From the NCBI GenBank assembly GCA_028290125.1, contig JAQGKM010000046.1:1-21675 (forward strand): a DNA stretch of 21,675 nucleotides. The letters are read 5' to 3'. A model generated the notes under the pieces. That model was not told the DNA's origin, did no database searches, and worked only from the letters and a program-made list of their open reading frames with translations. The translations under genes were made by a program, and so were the position numbers. Positions within the stretch are counted from its first letter, which is position 1. The number at the start of each line of letters is the position of its first letter. Below, one piece after another: positions 1 through 6,821 of this stretch. This DNA is from Hyphomicrobiales bacterium. GTDB taxonomy: Bacteria; Pseudomonadota; Alphaproteobacteria; Rhizobiales; Beijerinckiaceae.

Positions 1-1
1 C

Positions 2-226
2 TTCACGCCGCATCACGACGCCCCGCCGACGATCGCGCGCGCCTTCGCGGATTACGAGCGCGCGCGCATGGCCCGCGCCGCGAAGGTGCTGACGGCGTCA
101 CGCCGTCAGGGCGTGATCTATCACCTCCCCGGCCCCGCCGGATTGCTGCGCAACATGGCGCTGCGCGCGCTGCCGCAGGAGGCAGTCGCGGCGCGGTTCG
201 ACTGGCTTTACGCTTGTCGGAAATAG
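2..226 (+). CDS. C-terminal fragment of a probable FAD-dependent monooxygenase
   Basis: Only the last 74 codons of this gene are in the window; the frame is open to the left edge and ends at TAG 224-226. The fragment has the pattern seen at the C-terminus of group A FAD monooxygenases (salicylate or 3-hydroxybenzoate hydroxylase type). An Ala/Arg-rich helix (AFADYERAR, then ARAAKVLTASRRQG) is followed by IYHLPGPAGLLRN and an ending built around FDWLYACRK, comparable to the WLYGW ending of that family. The Rossmann FAD-binding part and the catalytic region lie outside the window, so the substrate cannot be inferred. The gene converges on the binding-protein gene at 348-1436, with an inverted repeat between them. 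The call rests on C-terminal resemblance only. Confidence 0.55.
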   Translation, partial: FTPHHDAPPTIARAFADYERARMARAAKVLTASRRQGVIYHLPGPAGLLRNMALRALPQEAVAARFDWLYACRK

Positions 227-230
227 CGCA

Positions 231-337
231 GTCATTGCGAGCAGAGCGAAGCAATCCAGAAGCCGCGGATGAGGCGGCTACCTTCGCGCTCACGCCGCAG
301 ACTCGGGACTGGATTGCTTCGCTCCGCTCGCAATGAC
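231..337. repeat. Near-perfect inverted repeat between convergent genes (REP-like element)
   Basis: Two 29-base arms, 231-259 and 309-337, are reverse complements with a single mismatch and enclose a 49-base spacer. The arm core reads GTCATTGCGAGC then GAAGCAATCCAG. The same 29-base unit occurs again at 2671-2699 with one difference, so this is a dispersed repeat and not a private hairpin. It starts five bases after the stop codon of the upstream plus-strand gene and ends ten bases before the stop codon of the convergent minus-strand gene. It could therefore serve as a bidirectional terminator or mRNA-stabilising hairpin. That role is inferred; there is no T-tract. Similar GTCATTGCGAGC units are abundant between genes in Bradyrhizobium-like genomes. 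Confidence 0.85.
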
Positions 338-347
338 GGCTGCGTCC

Positions 348-1436
348 TTACTTCGGCGCGTTCTTCACGTAATTTGCCAGAAACTCCCGTGTGCCAGTCG
401 GAATCGTCAACTGCCGCCGCACGCGTTCGTTGACGATCGGCCCCGTCACGAAGTCCGGCAGATAGCCCAGCACCTTGTCGGTCTCGGCCGCATAGTCGGG
501 ATCTTTCTCCAGCGCCTGGATGGCGCGCGTCATCGCCTCCACGGCTTCCTTCGGCGCATTGGGCGGCATGACGATGAGCCGCTGCATGGCGCCATTGGCG
601 GCGATGATCGTGCGGTAGATGTCCCACAGCTGGCCCGACGGCGGCGCGCCCTTGATGGATTCGTAGAACTGCGGGAAGGACATCATGTCGACGCCCTCCA
701 TCTGGCGCGGCGTGCGAAAGGTCTCGCCGTCGTAGCCCGGATCGTAATAGAGCGGGATGACCTCGCCGGTCTTGACCAGCGACGGCTCGATCAAGCTGCG
801 GTAGGACGGCGGCGATTCCGCGTAATAGTTGATCTCGTTCTGCTGCAGGGCCAGACGCGCCGCCTGGCTGCCGCGATAGGACGTCACGTATTTGTATTTC
901 AGCCCGAGCATGTCGAGGCCGAGCCGCAGCAGCAGGTCCTTCGCATTGTCGGCGCCGAGCCCGCCCGAGATCACGTTCTGCGCCTTGCCGAAATCCTGCG
1001 CGGTCTTCAAACCCGGCTTGATGTCGGTGCGGGCGAAATAGATCGTCGTGCCGGGCTGGTAGGCGAGGAATTCGTAGGTCTTGAATTCCACGCGGCGCGG
1101 CGACGGATCGTTGATCGAGCGCCAGATCTGGCCGGTGAAATAGCCGAAAGTCGTGCCGTCCTTCGGGGCGATCTCGCCGAGATAATTCGTGCCGATCAGA
1201 CCGCCGGCGCCATCCATGTTCTGGACGATCAGGCTGGCTGGCCCGTCGAGATGCTTCACGACATGCTTGGCGAACAGCCGCCCCTCGATGTCGGTGGGCC
1301 CGCCGGCCGCATAGTTGATGATGATGGTGATCCGCTTGCCGCGATAATACGGCTCGTCGGCGTTTGCCGTTCCGAGCGATCCCGCAACCATGGCCGCCGC
1401 GAGCGCCACGGCGCCCCAGCGTTTGTGGCTCCACAT
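348..1436 (-). CDS. Tripartite tricarboxylate transporter (TctC/Bug family) periplasmic substrate-binding protein
   Basis: A 362-residue secreted solute-binding protein that would capture a carboxylate-type ligand in the periplasm for a TTT transporter. The start at 1436 is preferred over an upstream ATG at 1499 because a GGAGG lies seven bases before it. It also begins a clean signal peptide (MWSHKRWGAVALAAAMVAG, cleavage probably after ANA). The mature part has the Bug-family opening YRGKRITIIINYAAGGPTD and the conserved region around VQNMDGAGGLIGTNYL, comparable to the NRPGAGGxxG motif. It is longer than the usual 320-330 residues. No tctA or tctB gene is adjacent, so it is an orphan binding protein, as is common in this family; it could serve a remote transporter or signalling. 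Ligand unknown. The 3' end lies against the inverted repeat at 231-337. Confidence 0.85.
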   Translation of the reverse strand: MWSHKRWGAVALAAAMVAGSLGTANADEPYYRGKRITIIINYAAGGPTDIEGRLFAKHVVKHLDGPASLIVQNMDGAGGLIGTNYLGEIAPKDGTTFGYFTGQIWRSINDPSPRRVEFKTYEFLAYQPGTTIYFARTDIKPGLKTAQDFGKAQNVISGGLGADNAKDLLLRLGLDMLGLKYKYVTSYRGSQAARLALQQNEINYYAESPPSYRSLIEPSLVKTGEVIPLYYDPGYDGETFRTPRQMEGVDMMSFPQFYESIKGAPPSGQLWDIYRTIIAANGAMQRLIVMPPNAPKEAVEAMTRAIQALEKDPDYAAETDKVLGYLPDFVTGPIVNERVRRQLTIPTGTREFLANYVKNAPK

Positions 1437-1471
1437 GAGCACGCCTCCCTGAAGTTTTTTTCGTTGTCTCC

Positions 1472-1499
1472 AGCATAACCCGCGCCGGGCCCGAAACAA
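1472..1499 (-). promoter_or_regulatory. Candidate housekeeping promoter of the TctC-type gene
   Basis: On the minus strand TTGTTT (1494-1499) and TATGCT (1472-1477) are separated by 16 bases, each matching four of six bases of the sigma-70 consensus. Initiation near 1465 would give a leader of about 30 bases containing the GGAGG ribosome site. This is a visual match only. Confidence 0.4.
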
Positions 1500-1607
1500 G
1501 CCGCAAGACGCGCGCTGCCTTGTTCGTTCAAGGATTCGTCAGGCGCGGGAACTACTTCGCGTTGAGCGGCCTAGTAAAGACATTCCCGATGCTCCGGAGC
1601 CGCGACG

Positions 1608-2498
1608 ATGACCTCCAGGCAAGCTGCTTACGTTCTCTGCGGAGTCTTGGCGAGCTGCCTGCCGGCGGCCGCGCAAAACGTCGGCGACCGCCTCACGCCC
1701 TGCAACGCCTATTGCCGCGCATGGATGGGCTGGGACGACGTTGAAACCCAGTATCTCTGGGATCCGGAAGAGATGCAGGAAAGCCGCCGCCCGGCCGCAC
1801 GGCCGAGAGCCGCCAACCGCGTGCGCAAGCAGGAACGCGTCGTCACCAGACCCGTGGTCGCGCGGCCCTCGGCGCCGGCGCCGGCACGACAGCCCCGTGT
1901 CGCCGCCCGTCCGGCGAAGCCGCCCGTCGTCGTGCCGAAGGCGGTCGCCGCAAGGCCGACTGCGCCAGCGCCAGCGCCAACGCCACTCCCCCTCGCGCCT
2001 CCGCTGCCTCCAGCGGCTGTCGTCGCGCCTCCGCAGCAAACCGCCGCCATCGCAGAGCCGCCCCCGAAAGCACCCGTGCCGCTCGCCGCGCCGGTGCAGG
2101 AAGCGCCGCCCGCACCCGCGCCGCAGCAGCAACAGGTCGCGACGCCCGCCCCTCTCCCGCCCGATGACCTGACCCCGGAAGAAGCCGCCAGCGCGCTGCC
2201 GGAACCCGCAGAAGAGGCGCCGGCGGAACGCAAGGTGGTGGCGTCGATTCCAAGGCCCGCCGCTGGTCCGCTGGGCAGTCCGGCCGAAATTCGCGAGGCG
2301 CTCGGCCTGACGGGCGCGACGGCGAACAATCCGGCGGTCATCTCGGGAGAATTCGTCGACGCCGCCGTGCAGCTTCAGCCCCTGCCGCAGGCCTTCAAGA
2401 CCTTGCGGCCCTATTACGCGAACCTGCTCTATGCGGTGATCGGCGAGACCGCCGTGCTCGTCTATCCGGAAACCCGTCGGATCGTCATGACCTATTGA
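1608..2498 (+). CDS. Secreted proline/alanine-rich protein with a conserved C-terminal domain
   Basis: A 296-residue protein of unknown function with three regions. Residues 1-22 look like a signal peptide (VLCGVLASCLPAAA followed by QN). Residues 23-55 carry two cysteines (PCNAYC) and an aromatic-rich stretch. Residues about 60-215 are low-complexity Pro/Ala/Arg with repeated PAPAP runs, probably an extended periplasmic spacer. Residues about 225-296 return to ordinary composition and end LVYPETRRIVMTY. This ending resembles the short C-terminal module of DUF1236-like proteins (a strand pair closing with V.P.TRRIV); I regard that as a suggestion only. The ribosome site is weak (GGAGC about eight bases before the ATG). 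The stop lies nine bases from the tRNA-Leu CCA end encoded on the other strand, so the two converge tightly. Confidence 0.7.
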   Translation: MTSRQAAYVLCGVLASCLPAAAQNVGDRLTPCNAYCRAWMGWDDVETQYLWDPEEMQESRRPAARPRAANRVRKQERVVTRPVVARPSAPAPARQPRVAARPAKPPVVVPKAVAARPTAPAPAPTPLPLAPPLPPAAVVAPPQQTAAIAEPPPKAPVPLAAPVQEAPPAPAPQQQQVATPAPLPPDDLTPEEAASALPEPAEEAPAERKVVASIPRPAAGPLGSPAEIREALGLTGATANNPAVISGEFVDAAVQLQPLPQAFKTLRPYYANLLYAVIGETAVLVYPETRRIVMTY

Positions 2499-2507
2499 GG
2501 CGACGAA

Positions 2508-2591
2508 TGGTGGCCCCTGCGGGACTCGAACCCGCAAGCCAGAGGCGGTCGATTTTAAGTCGACTGCGTTTACCAGTTTCGCCAAGGGGCC
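2508..2591 (-). tRNA. tRNA-Leu (anticodon UAA)
   Basis: On the minus strand the sequence folds as a class II tRNA of 84 bases including an encoded CCA. Acceptor arms GGCCCCT (2585-2591) and AGGGGCC (2512-2518) pair perfectly. The anticodon stem GTCGA/TCGAC carries the loop CTTAAAA with anticodon TAA at 2555-2557. A variable arm follows, and the T arm has GCGGG, the loop TTCGAGT and CCCGC. The discriminator base is A (2511) and CCA is at 2508-2510. The anticodon and long variable arm identify leucine, reading UUA and UUG codons, both rare in a genome of this base composition. Confidence 0.97.
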
Positions 2592-2670
2592 ACGCGACCT
2601 GTCTAGCCGAATCGCGAACGTCGGGCCAGAGCGCCCGGCGAGCGCGTCGCAGAAGCCTCACGCGCGGCTT

Positions 2671-2750
2671 CTGGATTGCTTCGCTGCGCTCGCAATGACG
2701 GTGCTGTTGAGCCGTAACCTTTCCGCCGTCATTTCGAGCGGAGTGAAGCG
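2671..2750. repeat. Second REP-like repeat cluster downstream of the cupin gene
   Basis: Bases 2671-2699 repeat the 29-base unit of the 309-337 arm with one difference. The similarity to the 231-259 arm runs further, through the adjoining GCGGCTTCTGG. A diverged copy in the opposite orientation (GTCATTTCGAGCG then GAGTGAAGCG) lies at 2728-2750, two bases before the cupin stop codon. Together they could form an imperfect hairpin at the 3' end of the cupin transcript, upstream of the tRNA gene. Two clusters within 2.5 kb, both at gene 3' ends, fit the placement expected of REP-type elements. Confidence 0.75.
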
Positions 2751-2752
2751 TG

Positions 2753-3172
2753 TCAGTCCTTGTGGGCTTCGACGTTCTGCGCGCCGTCCGCGCCCATGTA
2801 GACGCCGAGCAGGCGCACCGGGGTCGTGCCCTTGTTGGAGCCGGCGTGCTCGACCGCCATGGCTTCCATGAAGGCGTCGCCCGCCTTGTAGACGCGCGTT
2901 CCCTGCGCGCCGTAGTCGACCGTGATTTCACCCTCGAGGATGTAGGCGAAGAACGGCGCGCCGTGGCGGTGGCGGATCGTCGTTTCGCCCGGCGCCAGGA
3001 TCACGATCGCGGCGGTGACGCGCGAGTGGCCCGGCGGATAGGCGAAGGTCTCCCCCAGGACGGTCTTGTCCGTCTCGAACAGCGGAACCGCCGGGTAGGT
3101 TTGCGCAAGCGCGCAGGTGGCGCTCAGGGCGAGGCCGGCGGCTGCCAACAACACGCGCGTGCATTTCGACAT
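2753..3172 (-). CDS. Secreted cupin-domain protein
   Basis: A 139-residue single-domain cupin with an N-terminal signal peptide (VLLAAAGLALSATCALAQ, cleavage near ALA-QT), so it probably acts in the periplasm. Cupin motif 1 is recognisable in PGETTIRHRHGAPFFAYILEG, where the HxH pair and the later Glu are candidate metal ligands. Motif 2 is in YKAGDAFMEAMAVEHAGSN, with the last ligand His in EHAGSN. The substrate cannot be read from the sequence; single-domain secreted cupins of this type are mostly uncharacterised. The ATG at 3172 is chosen; an in-frame GTG three codons upstream (3181) is possible because GGAAAAG sits closer to it. The gene follows gpt on the same strand after 83 bases and is followed by repeats. 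Confidence 0.8.
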   Translation of the reverse strand: MSKCTRVLLAAAGLALSATCALAQTYPAVPLFETDKTVLGETFAYPPGHSRVTAAIVILAPGETTIRHRHGAPFFAYILEGEITVDYGAQGTRVYKAGDAFMEAMAVEHAGSNKGTTPVRLLGVYMGADGAQNVEAHKD

Positions 3173-3255
3173 GGAGGTCACTTTTCCGGTCGCGCGGGAA
3201 GTCGCGCAGCCATCCAGTGTCGAACGGAGCCCCTTAACGAAGCGCCGTCTCGATC

Positions 3256-3759
3256 TCAGCCTTTTTCGCTTTTCGCGATCGGCGGCTGGAAGGCGAGGCC
3301 GAGATCCCAGGGAAAGTAGATCCAGGTGTCCTGCGACACTTCGGTGATGAACGTGTCGACCAGCGGGCGGCCCTGCGGCTTGGCGTAGACGGTGGCGAAA
3401 TGCGCGTTGGGCAGCATGTCGCGCACCACCTTGGCGGTGGCGCCGGTGTCGACGAGATCGTCGATCACCAGCACGCCCTTGCCGTCACCCGGCGCGACGA
3501 CCTCGGGCGAAATGCCTTTCAGCACCTGAAGGCCGCCCTGCGACGTGTAGTCGTGATAGCTCGCGATGCAGACGGTCTCGATCAGCCGCGTGCCGAGTTC
3601 GCGCGCCACGATGGCGGCCGGCACAAGGCCACCGCGCGTGATGCAGACGATCGCGTGGAACGGCCCGGCTTCCGCCAGGCGCCAGGCGAGCGCGCGGGAG
3701 TCGCGGTGGAACTGGTCCCACGAGACCGGAAAGGCTTTTTGGGAATTGGGATCGGACAT
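3256..3759 (-). CDS. gpt: Xanthine (xanthine-guanine) phosphoribosyltransferase
   Basis: This 167-residue enzyme transfers the phosphoribosyl group of PRPP to xanthine or guanine in purine salvage; it is cytosolic or loosely membrane-associated in the family. It aligns over its full length with the Escherichia coli Gpt pattern. TRGGLVPAAIVARELG (41-56) is the PPi-binding loop region, ETVCIASY follows at 61-68, and the PRPP-binding loop VLVIDDLVDTGATA is at 96-109. AKPQGRPLVDTF and the base-binding segment QDTWIYFPWDLGLAF complete it. Length and motifs are normal, so it should be active. It lies 16 bases after the CinA-like gene on the same strand and is likely co-transcribed with it. The ribosome site is weak. 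Confidence 0.95.
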   Translation of the reverse strand: MSDPNSQKAFPVSWDQFHRDSRALAWRLAEAGPFHAIVCITRGGLVPAAIVARELGTRLIETVCIASYHDYTSQGGLQVLKGISPEVVAPGDGKGVLVIDDLVDTGATAKVVRDMLPNAHFATVYAKPQGRPLVDTFITEVSQDTWIYFPWDLGLAFQPPIAKSEKG

Positions 3760-3775
3760 GGCGACGTCTTTCGGG

Positions 3776-4525
3776 TCAGGCGCGCGCGGCGCGCAATTGG
3801 TCGAGCATCGTTTCGATTTCCGTCACGCCCGCAGCCACTTCCTGCGGATCACGGCCACGCACGATGATCTGGTTCTTGAACTTTCCGTCGGCATAGCTCG
3901 GATAGGAACCGATCGACAGGCCCTCATGCGCCTTGGCGATGTCGCCCAGCGCCGCCGCATAGGCGCCCTCGGGCGCATCGGCCTCGATCGCCGTCATGGT
4001 GAGCTTCACGCCGGTTTCCAGCGTCGGCGCGACGCCGTCGAGCATCGCCTGCATGATCATCGGCACGCCCGCCATGACGATCACATTGCCGATGCGAAAA
4101 CCCGGGATCTTGTTGACGGGATTGGGCACGAGGTCGCCGCCCTGCGGCACGCGCGCCATGCGCCGGCGCGAGGCGTTCAGATCTTCCGGCTTGATGCGCG
4201 TCAGCATCGCCTCGATGATGCGCTGGTCTTCGTAGAGCTCGACGCCGAAAGCCTGCGCCACCGCATCGGCGGTAATGTCGTCATGCGTCGGGCCGATGCC
4301 GCCGGTCGTGAAGACATAGGTGTAGCGATGACGCAGCGCATTCAGCGCATCGACGATTTCCGCCATGACGTCGGGCACGATGCGCACTTCGCGCAGGTCG
4401 ATCCCGATGTTGGTCATGTAATCGGCGATGTAGCCGATGTTCTTGTCCTTGGTCCGCCCGGACAGGATCTCGTCCCCGATGACGAGGACGGCGGCGGTGA
4501 CGGATGCGGCTTGGTCTGACGTCAT
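3776..4525 (-). CDS. Stand-alone CinA N-terminal (MoaB/Mog-like molybdopterin-binding) domain protein
   Basis: A 249-residue protein of the competence/damage-inducible CinA N-terminal family. The ATG at 4525 is preferred because a GGGAG precedes it and the family motif begins soon after; a longer frame to 4573 has no ribosome site. Visible motifs are VLVIGDEILSGRTKDKN (14-30), FTTGGIGPTHDDIT (72-85) and MAGVPMIMQAML (151-162), the MoaB/Mog-type nucleotide or pterin pocket. The second half of full-length CinA, the PncC nicotinamide-nucleotide amidase domain, is absent. In some CinA-family proteins the N-terminal domain has ADP-ribose pyrophosphatase activity, so a nucleotide clean-up role is possible. 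Its pairing with the salvage gene gpt fits loosely, but the substrate is not known. Confidence 0.85.
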   Translation of the reverse strand: MTSDQAASVTAAVLVIGDEILSGRTKDKNIGYIADYMTNIGIDLREVRIVPDVMAEIVDALNALRHRYTYVFTTGGIGPTHDDITADAVAQAFGVELYEDQRIIEAMLTRIKPEDLNASRRRMARVPQGGDLVPNPVNKIPGFRIGNVIVMAGVPMIMQAMLDGVAPTLETGVKLTMTAIEADAPEGAYAAALGDIAKAHEGLSIGSYPSYADGKFKNQIIVRGRDPQEVAAGVTEIETMLDQLRAARA

Positions 4526-4591
4526 GTTTTTGGCTCCCGCCCCGGTTTTGGGGAAGCCGAGCCGGGACCGCAAGTGAAATTCGACCCGTAT

Positions 4592-4912
4592 TCACCGCTC
4601 GTGAACGTGCACCACGTCGTAGAGGGCCGGCTCGATCCCGCCAGTGATCTCGCCCAGGCGCGGCCATTTGTCCCGGAATTCCGGCGCATGATGGGCGGCG
4701 GCCAGCGTTTCGGCGCTTTCCCACTGGACGTAGTTCACGATGTGATGGCCGTCATGGGACCGGTGCAGGCTGACCGAGACAAAGCCCGGCTGCGTTTTCA
4801 TGAAAGCCGCCCGCTCGTGCAGCACCGCCAGAACTTCGGCCGAACGGGCCGGTTCAATGGCGATCGTCGTGATCTGGGTCACAAGCCCGGAATGCTTCTC
4901 GATGATCGGCAT
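4592..4912 (-). CDS. Antibiotic biosynthesis monooxygenase (ABM) fold protein
   Basis: A 106-residue small ferredoxin-like-fold protein. The start at 4912 is set by AAGGAG six bases upstream; the frame is open much further but the extra codons lie inside the fkbM-type gene. The pattern is typical of ABM domains: a first strand (TQITTIAIEP), a helix (AEVLAVLHERAAFMKTQPGF), a strand (VSVSLHRSHDGHHIVNYVQW) and the segment SAETLAAAHHAPEFRDKW. That covers the QPGF turn and the Y.QW..... pattern. Members range from quinone-forming monooxygenases to haem-degrading enzymes and many of unknown role. Nothing here selects among them. It follows the FkbM-type gene on the same strand after 47 bases, so they may share a transcript. 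Confidence 0.82.
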   Translation of the reverse strand: MPIIEKHSGLVTQITTIAIEPARSAEVLAVLHERAAFMKTQPGFVSVSLHRSHDGHHIVNYVQWESAETLAAAHHAPEFRDKWPRLGEITGGIEPALYDVVHVHER

Positions 4913-4959
4913 GGTGCTCTCCTTTTCAGGAAGGCAAAACGCCGGAACGGGCAAAAGGC

Positions 4960-5817
4960 TCAGGCCCGCTCCCAGCCAAGATTGGAACGGCTGCGCAAAG
5001 TCTCGCGATAGCCGTAGGCTTCGAGCATATGAGGCAGGTCGACCGACCAGCCGCTGTCCGACCGGGCGCACAGGATGAGCCGTGGCCAGAGCGCAGGCGG
5101 CGCCTCGCGGAAAAAGGGCTCCAGGACGACGTCCTCCGCCCCCTCGACATCGACCTTGAGCGCATCGATGCGGTCGTAGCTCTCGCGGGCGATGATCGAG
5201 GCGAGGGAATCCGCGTGGACCTTGATGGCGTCGCCGGCATCGCTGATCCGCACGGAGGTGCAGCCCTGGTTGCGCGGATCGAGAAAAAGGGTGATTTCGC
5301 CTTCCCGGTCAGCCACCGCGCAGTCGAGCGCCTTGACCGTGGCGAAGGGATTCTGGCGGATGTTGTAGGTCAGCCGCTCGAAGACCGACGGATTGGGTTC
5401 GATTGCGAGAATTCGGGCGCGCGGCCCAGCCAGCGCCGCCATGAAAAGCGTGTAGCCGCCGACATTGGCGCCGATGTCGACAAAGCGGGTGTCTTCGCTG
5501 GCGTAAGTCGCAAGCAGCCGCCGCTCGGCCGGATCGAAATATTGCGGCGTGAACAAAATGCGCTTTTCGCAAGTGTTATTATAAGGATAGAGCCGCATCC
5601 GGGCGCCCATGGTCTCGACGTCCATCGGCCGCCCCGCCAGTGCGCGCACCGCGATCGCGCGCAGCACGAAGGCGCGGCGCATGCCCGACCAGTTCGTCGA
5701 ACAAGTTCGCGTCATGTCCAGAATGGAAGCCGAAATGCCCTGCGGGGCGTAACGGCCAAAAGGCGACAGGTCGTTGGAAATCGGTCTCAACATGGCATGT
5801 CCGGGGCGTTCGGACAT
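4960..5817 (-). CDS. FkbM-family SAM-dependent methyltransferase
   Basis: A 285-residue class I methyltransferase. The SAM-binding motif I is FVDIGANVGGYTLF (112-125). The acidic residue binding the ribose is in ILAIEPNPSVFERL (136-149), followed by YNIRQNP. The family-specific IDALKVDVEGAEDVVL (217-232) closes the core. FkbM members often O-methylate sugars or polyketide products, and in bacteria many sit in surface polysaccharide loci. No glycan genes are nearby, so the acceptor is unknown. The first in-frame ATG (5817) is annotated; another at 5793 would remove eight residues and is not excluded. It diverges from map across a 173-base region to the map start chosen here. Confidence 0.87.
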   Translation of the reverse strand: MSERPGHAMLRPISNDLSPFGRYAPQGISASILDMTRTCSTNWSGMRRAFVLRAIAVRALAGRPMDVETMGARMRLYPYNNTCEKRILFTPQYFDPAERRLLATYASEDTRFVDIGANVGGYTLFMAALAGPRARILAIEPNPSVFERLTYNIRQNPFATVKALDCAVADREGEITLFLDPRNQGCTSVRISDAGDAIKVHADSLASIIARESYDRIDALKVDVEGAEDVVLEPFFREAPPALWPRLILCARSDSGWSVDLPHMLEAYGYRETLRSRSNLGWERA

Positions 5818-5909
5818 GACAGCCCGCCTGAGCGGGACGGTCGCGCGTCCGGGCCGTCTTGTAGCATGCCCGATATTCTAAAAGCCAGCCTCGGCGCCCC
5901 AAACTGGGG

Positions 5910-5937
5910 TTGCACGGCGGGCCAACATGCTTAGATT
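5910..5937 (+). promoter_or_regulatory. map: Candidate sigma-70-type promoter of map-radC
   Basis: TTGCAC (5910-5915) and TAGATT (5932-5937) are separated by 16 bases, a good match to a housekeeping promoter. A start near 5944 would leave a leader of about 47 bases before the preferred map ATG at 5991, and would make the upstream ATG at 5973 usable only without a ribosome site. Confidence 0.45.
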
Positions 5938-5990
5938 CAAATTCCTGAACGCGCGCCCTCGCGCCCTCTCTTATGACCGATGGAAGCACA

Positions 5991-6821
5991 ATGACTTTTG
6001 TGGATGCCGCGCTGGCGCCCAGCCGGAAGACCGGCCAGATCAAGCTGCACGGCCCGGACGATTTCGCGGCCATGCGCAAGGCCGGACGCCTGACGGCGGA
6101 AGCGCTCGACATGCTGAGCGAGCACGTCCAGCCCGGCGTCACCACCGAGGCGCTCGACAAGCTCGCGTTTGAATTCGCGATGGACCATCGCGCCTACCCT
6201 GCCCCGTTGTCCTATCGCGGCTATCGCAAATCCATCTGCACGTCGATCAATCATGTCGTCTGCCACGGCATCCCCGACGACAAACCGCTGCGTGACGGGG
6301 ACATCGTCAACATCGACGTGACCCTGATCGTCGATGGCTGGCACGGCGACTCGAGCCGCATGTACAATGTCGGCAACGTGCCGCGCCGCGCCGAGCGTCT
6401 GGTTGAAGTCACCTACGAGGCGCTGATGCGCGGCATCGCCGTGGTCAAGCCCGGCAACACCACGGGCGACATCGGCGCGGCGATCCAGGAATATGCCGAA
6501 GGCGAGCGCTGCTCGGTCGTGCGTGAGTTCTGCGGCCATGGCCTCGGCCGCCTGTTCCACGACGAACCCAACATCCTGCACTACGGCCGCCGGGGCGACG
6601 GCGTCGTGCTGAAGCCCGGCATGTTCTTCACCATCGAGCCGATGATCAACCTCGGCCGTCCGCACGTGAAGGTGCTGGCCGACGGCTGGACCGCCGTGAC
6701 GCGCGACCGTTCGCTGACGGCGCAGTTCGAGCACACGATCGGCGTGACGGACGACGGCTGCGAGATCTTCACGCTCTCCCCCCGGGGCTTCACGCAACCG
6801 CCTTACATTACCGCTCCATGA
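5991..6821 (+). CDS. map: Methionine aminopeptidase, type I
   Basis: This 276-residue metalloprotease removes the initiator methionine from nascent proteins in the cytosol. All five metal ligands of the pita-bread fold are present: D109 (NIDVT), D120 (HGDSS), H183 (CGHGLG), E216 (TIEPMI) and E247 (QFEHTI). The active-site His of VCHGIP is H92. The start at 5991 is chosen because GGAAG lies four bases before it. The resulting N-terminus (MTFVDAALAP then RKTGQIKLHGP) has the form usual for alphaproteobacterial Map. An in-frame ATG at 5973 would add six residues but has no ribosome site. The stop codon overlaps the radC start by four bases (ATGA), so the two are translationally coupled. Confidence 0.96.
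   Translation: MTFVDAALAPSRKTGQIKLHGPDDFAAMRKAGRLTAEALDMLSEHVQPGVTTEALDKLAFEFAMDHRAYPAPLSYRGYRKSICTSINHVVCHGIPDDKPLRDGDIVNIDVTLIVDGWHGDSSRMYNVGNVPRRAERLVEVTYEALMRGIAVVKPGNTTGDIGAAIQEYAEGERCSVVREFCGHGLGRLFHDEPNILHYGRRGDGVVLKPGMFFTIEPMINLGRPHVKVLADGWTAVTRDRSLTAQFEHTIGVTDDGCEIFTLSPRGFTQPPYITAP

Noticed and set aside
2495..2698. A short plus-strand frame across the tRNA and repeat
   Set aside because: It translates the antisense of a tRNA and ends in the repeat-derived ending IASLRSQ, a common false protein made by this repeat.
5029..5934. A 301-codon plus-strand frame opposite the FkbM-type gene
   Set aside because: The minus-strand protein carries the SAM motif and family signature; the opposite frame has none and would overlap the map promoter.
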